Below are positions 1-5,556 of a stretch of DNA of 12,437 bases, piece after piece (position 1 is the stretch's first letter; each line of letters begins with the position of its first letter). The notes beneath the pieces were generated by a model. It was not told the origin of the DNA. It saw only the letters and a program-made list of their open reading frames with translations, and searched no databases. A program made the translations under genes and the position numbers. Location of the stretch: positions 1 to 12,437 of the forward strand of contig JAPPFQ010000372.1 in assembly GCA_028875135.1 (NCBI GenBank), given 5' to 3'. Source of the stretch: Acidobacteriota bacterium. Lineage in GTDB: Bacteria; Acidobacteriota; Terriglobia; Versatilivoradales; Versatilivoraceae.

Positions 1-459
1 CTGGAAGACACCATCATGGCCCTGAAGGTCCTCTACGGCGTGGATACCGGCGTCAAGACCGAAGGCTTCTACGAGCTGTCCAAGCTGGTTCAGGAGTTGA
101 GCGGTTTCGGCGTGCCTCCCAATCGGCCCATCGTCGGCGACTCTCTCTACCATATCGAGTCGGGCATCGTGGCCATGTTCCATAGCCGCTGCAAGCAGGC
201 CGAGCCTCTGGAATACATTCCCTTCCTTCCGGAAGTGGTCGGCCGGCCGGCGGTGGATATTGCCCTGGGCAAGGGGAGCGGCCTGGCCAATATCGAGGAG
301 CACCTGGAACGCCGGGGACTGCAGGCCACGCCGGAGCAGGCCAACGAGATCCTGGCCCAGGTCAAGCAGACTTCCATCGACAGCAAGCGCCTCCTGTCCG
401 ACAGCGAGTTCGACCGGATCGTGAAGTCGGTCCTGCAAGGGACGCCGGCCTCGGTCTGA
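1..459 (+). CDS. DRE-TIM / HMGL-like acyltransferase or lyase, C-terminal part (5' truncated by window edge)
   Basis: The reading frame is open from base 1 and ends with TGA at 457-459, giving the last 152 residues; the catalytic TIM barrel start lies outside the window. The visible part resembles the post-barrel region of isopropylmalate/homocitrate/citramalate synthase relatives: a 'LYGVDTG' helix (residues 11-17), 'PIVGDSLY' (43-50), 'ESGI' (53-56), 'PLEYIPFLPEVVG' (69-81) and an 'LGKGSG' motif (89-94). These enzymes make or break a C-C bond between an acyl-CoA and a 2-oxo acid. The usual 'HESGIH' element reads 'HIESGIV', so the histidines typical of LeuA-type synthases appear shifted or lost and the exact reaction is not clear. 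It is followed 112 bp later by an acyl-CoA phosphotransacylase and a kinase, suggesting that its acyl-CoA feeds or drains that pair. Family confidence is good; substrate is unknown. Confidence 0.75.
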   Translation: MEDTIMALKVLYGVDTGVKTEGFYELSKLVQELSGFGVPPNRPIVGDSLYHIESGIVAMFHSRCKQAEPLEYIPFLPEVVGRPAVDIALGKGSGLANIEEHLERRGLQATPEQANEILAQVKQTSIDSKRLLSDSEFDRIVKSVLQGTPASV

Positions 460-476
460 CCTCCGTACGGCATGTG

Positions 477-539
477 GCGGACCGGGCGACGTCAGGCGGC
501 GAGCCAGCCGCGGACGCCGGAGGGCCGCCATCGGTCCGC
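477..539. repeat. Nested inverted repeat between the HMGL-like gene and ptb
   Basis: An 8-bp perfect inverted repeat, GCGGACCG at 477-484 with CGGTCCGC at 532-539, encloses a second 6-bp one, GGCGGC at 495-500 with GCCGCC at 524-529. In RNA this would make a GC-rich hairpin covering much of the 112-bp spacer, ending 15 nt before the ptb Shine-Dalgarno. There is no T-tract, so it is not a typical intrinsic terminator. It may be an mRNA processing or stability element, or chance in GC-rich DNA. Confidence 0.35.
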
Positions 540-554
540 TCCCGAGGATGCGCC

Positions 555-562
555 AAAGGAGG
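555..562 (+). promoter_or_regulatory. Ribosome binding site of ptb (decides its start)
   Basis: AAAGGAGG lies 9 nt upstream of the ATG at 572. The in-frame ATG at 548 lies upstream of this site and would add eight residues (MRQRRPHS) unlike the family, so 572 is the better start. Confidence 0.75.
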
Positions 563-571
563 CCTCATTCA

Positions 572-1492
572 ATGTACAAGAGCCTGGATGAACTGGTAGC
601 CGCGGCCGTCAGCCAGGGGCCGGCCGGCATCGCGGTGGCCTGCGGCCAGGACCCGGACGTGCTGCAAGCGCTCAAGCAGGCCCAGTCCATGGGTCTGGCC
701 CGGGGCATCCTGGTGGGCGACCGCTCCAGGATGGAACCCATGGTCGAGAAGGTCGGACTGGAGCTGGCTCCCGACCAGGTGATCCACGAGCCCGACCAGG
801 CCCGAGCGGCCAGGAAAGCCATCGGACTGATTCGGGAAGGCCGGGCCAGCCTGCTGATGAAGGGCAAGATCAACACCTCCACCCTGGTCCGGGCGGTGCT
901 CGACCGGGAGAACGGCCTTCGCACCGGGCGGCTGCTGAGCCAGGTGATTGTCTTCCAGGTGCCCGGAATCCAGCGGCTGATGGTCATGACCGACGCCGCC
1001 ATCAATATCGCTCCCAACCTGGTTCAAAAGGCCGAGATCTGCCGCAACGCCATCGAAGTGGCTCATGCGATTGGTGTGTCCAAGCCCAACCTGGCCGTCC
1101 TCTGCGCCCTGGAGTTCGTCAATCCCGAGATGCCGGCCACGCTGGACGCGGCCGGCTTGACCCTGATGAATAGGCGCGGTCAGATCTCGGGAGCCTACAT
1201 CGAAGGACCCATCGCCCTCGATTCCCCCTTGAGCAGGTTTGCCGCCGAGCGAAAGGGCATCGACAGCCCGCTGGTGGAGGCCACCGACATTTTCCTGGCC
1301 CCCGATATCGAGGCGGCCAACATCCTCTACCGCGCCATTCTCTACTTTGCCCAGGGGGAATCGGGGGGCATTGTCCTGGGAGCCCGGGTTCCGCTCATTC
1401 TGCTGTCCCGGGCCGAGACTCCCGAAACCAAGATCCGATCCATCGCGCTGGCCGTTCTGGTCGGCAAGGCCGCGGGCGGCGCCGCGGGCTGA
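572..1492 (+). CDS. ptb: Phosphate butyryltransferase-type phosphate acyltransferase
   Basis: Predicted to catalyse acyl-CoA + phosphate to acyl phosphate + CoA in the cytoplasm (butyryl-CoA in the classical enzyme). The 306-residue product has the normal length for Ptb (about 300) and matches it throughout: 'LLMKGKINTSTLVRAVL' (94-110), 'RLLSQVIVF' (120-128), 'MTDAAINIAP' (139-148), 'NPEMPATLDAAGL' (184-196), 'RGQISGAYIEGPIALD' (202-217), 'APDIEAANILYR' (243-254) and 'SRAETPETKIRSIALAVL' (279-296). The pattern 'MPATLDAAGLTLMNRRGQI' is Ptb-like rather than Pta-like. The start is set by a strong Shine-Dalgarno. It is followed after 30 bp by an acetate-kinase-family gene, the usual partner step that turns the acyl phosphate into ATP, so the two probably form an operon with the upstream HMGL-like gene. 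True acyl specificity is not determined. Confidence 0.9.
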   Translation: MYKSLDELVAAAVSQGPAGIAVACGQDPDVLQALKQAQSMGLARGILVGDRSRMEPMVEKVGLELAPDQVIHEPDQARAARKAIGLIREGRASLLMKGKINTSTLVRAVLDRENGLRTGRLLSQVIVFQVPGIQRLMVMTDAAINIAPNLVQKAEICRNAIEVAHAIGVSKPNLAVLCALEFVNPEMPATLDAAGLTLMNRRGQISGAYIEGPIALDSPLSRFAAERKGIDSPLVEATDIFLAPDIEAANILYRAILYFAQGESGGIVLGARVPLILLSRAETPETKIRSIALAVLVGKAAGGAAG

Positions 1493-1522
1493 GCCGGACC
1501 GGAAAGGGCGTTTGAAACCGTC

Positions 1523-2734
1523 ATGAAGATACTGGTCGTCAACGTCGGATCCACTTCCTTGAAGTTCCGGCTGTTCCAGATGGAAGACGAATCGGTGGCT
1601 GCGGTGGGCAGGGTCGAGCGGGTGGGCAGCTCCAGCTCGCCGTTGAGCTACCAGTTGGGAGAGGGCGCCAGGCAGGAAAGGGATATCCGGGCCCCCGACC
1701 ATCGCGCCGCCATCGAGCAGGTGCTCGAGATCCTGACAGACCCGGCGGCCGACGTCCTGACCAGCCTGGAAGAACTCGACGCCATCGGCTTCAAGCCGGT
1801 TCACGCCAAGGGCATTGCCGATTCGGTGGTGGTGACCGACGAGGTCATCCAAGCCATGGAGGATTACATCTTCCTGGCTCCGGCCCACAATCCCCCCTAC
1901 ATCGAGGCCTTCCGCATCTTCCAGCAGCTTCTGCCCGACAAGACCCTGGTGGGGGTGTTCGAAGCCGCCTTTCACAAGACCATTCCCGACTACGCCAGGA
2001 CCTACGGGATCCCATATGAATGGGCCGAGAAACACGCCATTCAGCGCTACGGGTTTCACGGAGCCTCCCATCGCTACATCTCCTGGCGCGCCCCCGAACT
2101 GGCCAGGCGCTCCGGCCGGGACCTGAAAATCATCTCCTGCCACATGGGCGGCAGCGCCAGCATCTGCGCCATCAGGAACGGCCGGTCCGTTGAAACCAGC
2201 ATGGGTTTTTCACCCCAGGCGGGCTTGTCCCACGCCACCCGCAACGGCGATCTGGATCCCTTTGTTCCGCTTTATCTCATGCAGGAGGAGGGCCTCAGTG
2301 TGGACCAGGTACGGGAAGGCCTTTCCCAGAGGGGAGGGCTCAAGGGAATATCGGGATTGAGCGGGGACGTGCGGGACCTGGAGGAAGCGGCAGCGGCGGG
2401 GAACCCTCGGGCCAAGCTGGCCCTGGAGGTGCTGGTGCACGAAACCAGGAAGTACATCGGCGCCTATTCCGCGGTCCTGGAAGGCCTGGATATTCTGGCC
2501 TTTACGGGTGGAATCGGAGAAAACGGCATCCGGATCCGGCAATCCGTCTGCCAGGGCCTGGAATATCTGGGCATTCGGATCGACCCTGACAGGAACCAGG
2601 TTCGCGGCAGGGACACGGTGATTTCCGCCGAGGGGTCCCGGGTTTCGGTCCTGGTCATTCTGGCCAACGAAGAGCTGGTGATCGCCCGCGAGACGGCGCG
2701 GCTGGTGGCCGAGGCGGGCGCCGGCCGGGAATAG
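1523..2734 (+). CDS. Acetate kinase family (AckA-like) acyl-phosphate kinase with divergent active site
   Basis: An ASKHA-fold carboxylate kinase, expected to interconvert acyl phosphate + ADP and carboxylate + ATP. The 403 residues match AckA (about 400) rather than butyrate kinase (about 355). Family landmarks are 'NVGSTSLK' (7-14, with N7, S10 and S12), 'LAPAHNP' (118-124, H122), 'YGFHGASHRYIS' (176-187, H179), 'TSMGFSPQAGL' (225-235), 'TRNGDLDP' (239-246, R240), 'KGISGLSGDVRD' (274-285), 'RKYIGAYSA' (309-317), 'FTGGIGENG' (327-335) and 'ANEELVIARET' (381-391). Three residues considered important in Methanosarcina AckA differ by my hand alignment: the substrate-binding Arg of 'GHRVVHGGE' is Lys91 ('GFKPVHAKG'), the catalytic Asp of 'VFDTAFH' is Glu147 ('VFEAAFH'), and the Asn of 'HLGNGAS' is Gly210 ('HMGGSAS'). 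This suggests another carboxylate substrate. The Shine-Dalgarno is weak (AAAGGG at 1503-1508, far from the ATG). It lies directly behind ptb, so a Ptb-linked substrate is likely. Confidence 0.85.
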   Translation: MKILVVNVGSTSLKFRLFQMEDESVAAVGRVERVGSSSSPLSYQLGEGARQERDIRAPDHRAAIEQVLEILTDPAADVLTSLEELDAIGFKPVHAKGIADSVVVTDEVIQAMEDYIFLAPAHNPPYIEAFRIFQQLLPDKTLVGVFEAAFHKTIPDYARTYGIPYEWAEKHAIQRYGFHGASHRYISWRAPELARRSGRDLKIISCHMGGSASICAIRNGRSVETSMGFSPQAGLSHATRNGDLDPFVPLYLMQEEGLSVDQVREGLSQRGGLKGISGLSGDVRDLEEAAAAGNPRAKLALEVLVHETRKYIGAYSAVLEGLDILAFTGGIGENGIRIRQSVCQGLEYLGIRIDPDRNQVRGRDTVISAEGSRVSVLVILANEELVIARETARLVAEAGAGRE

Positions 2735-2761
2735 TGGACTTTCCGGCTCCGCCGGTCAGAA

Positions 2762-3808
2762 TCAACCCACGTCCTGTACCGAAACCGACACGCCCGACCG
2801 GGCGCTGCGGGTCACCGCTTCCGTGAACTGCATGTACTTGAGGCCATCCTCGAAGCTGGTGTGAGAGATCTTTTCCTCGCCGCGGATGGCGTTGATGAAC
2901 TCCTCCTCCACCCTCCAGCTTCCCTCCAGTTCAGCCGGAATGGCGATCGGCGCCAGATCGCTGTCCCCCCGCTTTCCCCCCGACAGCTCGTCGGCATCCA
3001 GATCGTAACAAAGAGTGCCCTCGCTGCCGAACAGCCAGGCCCTGGAGATGGAGGCAGCCAGGCCGGTCACCGCGCTGAACTGCATTCGCGCCTGGGCCCC
3101 GCAGGCCATCTTGGCCAGGATGTCCACGTGGTCGGGAATGGTGATGGTCTGCAGCACGCCCTCGGGGGTGCCGCGCCGGGTGACGTTGACCTGGGTCATG
3201 GCCATGACCTCGACGGCCTCGCCCACCCACCGCATCAGGGCCTCGTACCAGATCCCCATGGCCAGGATGTTGAAGCCGCTCAGGTCGCGGTCGTGGCGCC
3301 AGTGCAGCGGGCCGGATCGGTCCACGAAGCTGTTGGCGTTATTGGTGACGTCCACCGCCAGGATGTCGCCCAGGTAGCCTTCGGCCACCAGCTTCCGAAT
3401 CATGCCGTCCACCCTCAAGGTGATGGGGGAGGGAACGATCTGGGTCACCAGGTGAGGGTTGGCCTGGGACTCCTCCAGCATCAGCCGGGCTTGGCCGGCG
3501 TCCATGGCCATGCGAGCCTCGGTCATCACGTGCTTGCCGGCCTCCAGGGCCGCCAGGGTGATGGGGCAGTGGAGATAGGGCCAGGTGCCGATCACCACCG
3601 CGTCGATCCCGTCCGAGGCGACCAGCTCCCGCCAGTTGTCGTGAATGACGGGGATGCCGAACGCCTTGGCCACCCGTTGGCTGGACTCCCGGCTGCGGTT
3701 GCAGACGGAGACGACCTCGACGCCCTCCTGGGCCTGCAGTCCTGGAATGTGACGCACGCGGGTGTTGTCTCCCGCGCCTACGATGCCGATGCGAATGGCC
3801 AATGCCAT
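2762..3808 (-). CDS. Gfo/Idh/MocA-family oxidoreductase-fold protein
   Basis: A 348-residue protein with an N-terminal Rossmann fold ('IGIVGAGDNTR', residues 7-17; 'VVSVCNRS', 32-39; 'DAVVIGTWPYLH', 69-80; 'AALEAGKHVMTE', 86-97) and a C-terminal Gfo/Idh alpha/beta domain. Family members are usually NAD(P)-dependent sugar or cyclitol dehydrogenases. The canonical 'EKP' after 'GKHV' is 'EAR' (97-99), and the expected D-x-G-x-H substrate motif reads 'AMGIWYEA' (183-190), so the catalytic Lys, Asp and His appear replaced; chemistry is uncertain. I associate 'TEARMAMDA' with a subgroup common in Acidobacteriota and Planctomycetota (recollection). The start has GGAGGT (complement of 3816-3821) 7 nt upstream. 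It lies 70 bp downstream of the ogt-like gene on the same strand and is convergent with the ack-like gene 27 bp away. Confidence 0.85.
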   Translation of the reverse strand: MALAIRIGIVGAGDNTRVRHIPGLQAQEGVEVVSVCNRSRESSQRVAKAFGIPVIHDNWRELVASDGIDAVVIGTWPYLHCPITLAALEAGKHVMTEARMAMDAGQARLMLEESQANPHLVTQIVPSPITLRVDGMIRKLVAEGYLGDILAVDVTNNANSFVDRSGPLHWRHDRDLSGFNILAMGIWYEALMRWVGEAVEVMAMTQVNVTRRGTPEGVLQTITIPDHVDILAKMACGAQARMQFSAVTGLAASISRAWLFGSEGTLCYDLDADELSGGKRGDSDLAPIAIPAELEGSWRVEEEFINAIRGEEKISHTSFEDGLKYMQFTEAVTRSARSGVSVSVQDVG

Positions 3809-3828
3809 GGATCTAACCTCCAGTTCGT

Positions 3829-3858
3829 ATTTCAGGGATTGTTGCGGTCGTTTGTCAT
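3829..3858 (-). promoter_or_regulatory. Weak candidate promoter for the Gfo/Idh gene
   Basis: Reading leftwards, ATGACA (complement of 3853-3858; 5 of 6 to TTGACA) is followed after 18 bp by TGAAAT (complement of 3829-3834; 4 of 6 to TATAAT), just before the gene's Shine-Dalgarno. The -10 match is modest, and readthrough from the upstream ogt-like gene is an alternative. Confidence 0.25.
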
Positions 3859-3878
3859 GAAAGGGGTGGTTCCACGAG

Positions 3879-4505
3879 TCAGGGGTTGCCGCTTTCCTGT
3901 CTGGATCCGTGCTCCGAAAGAGGGTCGGGGAGTGCGGCGCCCACCCGCTCCGGGCCGGCGGGTGCGGTCAGCCTCCAGGGACCGTCCTCCACCATGGACG
4001 CTTCCAGGCTCAGCAGCCTTCGCTTCCTCGCCAGCCCCCAGCGATAGCCTCCCAACCCGCCGTCGCTGCGGATGACCCGGTGACAGGGGATGACCAGGGC
4101 CACGGGATTGGCGGCGCAGGCGCCGGCCACTGCCCGGACGCCGCCCGGATTGCCCAAATCCTTAGCCAAGCCTGCATAGGTTTGGGTCCGGCCGAGCGGA
4201 ATCTGCCGGATCCGGCGCCAGACGGTTCGCTGAAAAGCCGTTCCCCCCGGGTCGAGCGGGAAGGCTAGGTCGACCGGGTCTCCGCCCAGAAATCGGTTGA
4301 CGGGCTCAAACCACCGTTGGGGTTTCTCCAGGCCGGGGCGGAGGGCGAACCTCCGAAACCGCTCCGCCAGCGCCTCCAGAAGCTCCCGATCACCGTCTCC
4401 CCACATCAGGCCGCACAGTCCCTTCGAGCTGGCCGCAATCAACAGCCGCCCGAAGGAGGAGTCGCCGATGTGGTAGCTAATCTTCGGGTCGCTCTCAACG
4501 CTCAT
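3879..4505 (-). CDS. ogt: Methylated-DNA--[protein]-cysteine S-methyltransferase (Ada C-terminal / Ogt type)
   Basis: A DNA repair protein that removes the methyl group from O6-methylguanine (and O4-methylthymine) onto its own cysteine. The 208-residue product shows the acceptor motif 'PCHRVIRSDG' (140-149, acceptor Cys141), the helix-turn-helix region 'GTAFQRTVWRRIRQIP' (88-103) and 'TYAGLAKDLG' (109-118), the arginine-finger helix 'VRAVAGACAANP' (123-134) and the C-terminal 'GYRWGLARKRRLLSLE' (153-168). The N-terminal 'YHIGDSSFGRLLIAASSKGLCGLMWG' resembles the C-terminal half of E. coli Ada, but the metal-binding AraC-like half of Ada is absent. About 38 residues after the core (171-208), rich in Pro, Gly and Glu, are not part of the known fold. 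GGGGAG sits 5 nt upstream of the ATG. The gene may be co-transcribed with the Gfo/Idh gene 70 bp downstream, though no functional link is obvious. Confidence 0.93.
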   Translation of the reverse strand: MSVESDPKISYHIGDSSFGRLLIAASSKGLCGLMWGDGDRELLEALAERFRRFALRPGLEKPQRWFEPVNRFLGGDPVDLAFPLDPGGTAFQRTVWRRIRQIPLGRTQTYAGLAKDLGNPGGVRAVAGACAANPVALVIPCHRVIRSDGGLGGYRWGLARKRRLLSLEASMVEDGPWRLTAPAGPERVGAALPDPLSEHGSRQESGNP

Positions 4506-4756
4506 GGATTCTCCCCGAGCGGCTGGCCGTGCAACTGGACTGTAAAACCCTGCCGCCTTCCCCAGGGGCTCATTCTACTTGAGCGGATTCCAATTCCCAA
4601 TTGTAATGCCGGGACCTCTCACCGGGTGTTGTTGATAGAAACGTGGAAAGACAGGATAAACCGGATCGCTTGGTATTTCATCCTGTCCATTCTCTTGATC
4701 CATGCAAGAAAAGAGAGGGTGTCTGTTTTTCCTGCTTGCTGTTCTTGGAGAGGCCA
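4506..4756. other. 250-bp intergenic spacer, lower GC than its surroundings
   Basis: The stretch between the MBL-fold gene and the ogt-like gene, both on the minus strand, is visibly richer in A and T between about 4590 and 4750 than the genes around it. It holds the palindromic repeat described separately. Frames crossing it on both strands show no family features and no convincing ribosome binding site. No clear terminator with a T-tract was found for the MBL-fold gene. Confidence 0.5.
4645..4715. repeat. Palindromic repeat-like element containing GACAGGAT / ATCCTGTC
   Basis: A perfect 8-bp inverted repeat, GACAGGAT at 4650-4657 and ATCCTGTC at 4680-4687, is separated by 22 nt. Further pairing of AAACC just inside the left arm with GG..TTT inside the right arm is possible with bulges. 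The surrounding text ('CAGGATAAACCGGATC', 'ATCCTGTCCATTCTCTTGAT', 'CCATGCAAGAAAAG') resembles the dispersed 'acaggataaacaggat ... atcctgt' family I recall from intergenic regions of several phyla, including Acidobacteriota. Membership is inferred; only one copy is visible here. Confidence 0.5.
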
Positions 4757-5476
4757 CTAGTACCAATCCCTTAGCCTGACTTCGATGTCGGGATGAGATT
4801 CCAGGGCCCGGGTGAATACGTTCAGGTCGGAGCCGCGGTAGTGGTAGGGATAGACGATTTTGGGCTTGAAGGCTGCGACGCACTCGGCTGCTTCCTCGGG
4901 CGGCATGGTGTAGGGCAGGTTCATGGTGACGAAGGCGATATCGATGCCGGTCAAGGCCTTCATCTCCGGGATGCAGGCGGTGTCGCCCGAGATGTAGACC
5001 CTCTTGCCGCCCAGGGTCAGCACGTAGCCGTTGCCTCTGCCCTTGTCGTGGTAGAGCTTTCCGGGGCTGGGTCCCCGCTTGTGGTTGTACATGGCCACGG
5101 CTTCGATCTCCAGGCCGGCCACCACCTTTTTCCGGCCGTTGTGCAGCACCTCCGCCTCGGTCACAGTCTGGGCCACCGCTTCGGGAGCCACGATCTCGGT
5201 GCCGCTCTTTTTCAGTTTCTTTACCTGCGCCGGGTCCAGGTGGTCACCGTGAATGTCGGTGATGAGGATCAGGTCGGCCTTGGGCAGTCCGGTGTAGTCC
5301 CCCCGGCCCCACGGGTCGATGTGTATGACTTTGCCCTTGAACTCCAGCATCAGGCTGCCGTGAGTCACCGGGGTGATCTTGAGAACTCCCTGGGCCGTTT
5401 GGACCGAGTCGGTCGATCCGGCCAGCAGGTTGGCAGAGGAAGCAAGGAGGGCAAACGCCAGGGTGATTGTTTTCAT
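4757..5476 (-). CDS. Exported MBL-fold metallo-hydrolase (UlaG-like)
   Basis: A 239-residue protein with a Sec-type signal peptide (MKTITLAFALLASSANLLAG: one Lys, a hydrophobic core, likely cleavage near residue 20), so it should act in the periplasm or outside the cell. The mature part has a metallo-beta-lactamase fold: 'THGSLMLEF' (38-46), 'IDPWG' (53-57), the metal motif 'DIHGDHLD' (74-81; H76, D78, H79), 'YISGDT' (161-166, D165) and 'YPYHYRGSD' (209-217, H212). This arrangement is that of UlaG-like beta-lactamase-fold hydrolases; the substrate cannot be told. The first His of the usual HxHxDH motif is Asp74. The start at 5476 is preferred because GGAGGT lies 6 nt upstream and a signal peptide follows. 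An upstream in-frame GTG at 5584 would overlap pdxH and hide the signal peptide. It lies 80 bp downstream of pdxH, perhaps in one transcript. Confidence 0.85.
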   Translation of the reverse strand: MKTITLAFALLASSANLLAGSTDSVQTAQGVLKITPVTHGSLMLEFKGKVIHIDPWGRGDYTGLPKADLILITDIHGDHLDPAQVKKLKKSGTEIVAPEAVAQTVTEAEVLHNGRKKVVAGLEIEAVAMYNHKRGPSPGKLYHDKGRGNGYVLTLGGKRVYISGDTACIPEMKALTGIDIAFVTMNLPYTMPPEEAAECVAAFKPKIVYPYHYRGSDLNVFTRALESHPDIEVRLRDWY

Positions 5477-5482
5477 GGGTGG

Positions 5483-5488
5483 ACCTCC
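5483..5488 (-). promoter_or_regulatory. Ribosome binding site of the MBL-fold gene (decides its start)
   Basis: On the minus strand GGAGGT lies 6 nt before the ATG at 5476. This supports that start over the longer GTG-initiated frame beginning at 5584 inside the end of pdxH. Confidence 0.75.
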
Positions 5489-5556
5489 AGAATGGGGCTC
5501 GACAGTTCCATTCGGTAGATGTTCATGGTTTTCGAACTCCGGCCCGCGGCTATCGC

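Noticed and set aside
569..2143. 524-codon minus-strand open frame opposite ptb and the ack-like gene
   Set aside because: It spans two genes with strong family matches on the plus strand, reads as low-complexity Gly/His/Asp/Gln-rich sequence and matches no family; it is a by-product of GC-rich codon use.
2741..2757. Short hairpin CCGGC-TCC-GCCGG between the convergent ack-like and Gfo/Idh genes as a terminator
   Set aside because: The stem is only 5 bp and neither strand has a following T-tract, so it is not supportable as an intrinsic terminator.
2861..4075. 404-codon plus-strand open frame opposite the Gfo/Idh gene
   Set aside because: Composition is rich in His, Gly and Asp without motifs and it crosses two real genes on the other strand; a shadow frame.
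4317..4883. Small open frames on both strands across the spacer between the ogt-like and MBL-fold genes
   Set aside because: They run into known genes, lack ribosome binding sites and have no recognisable protein features.
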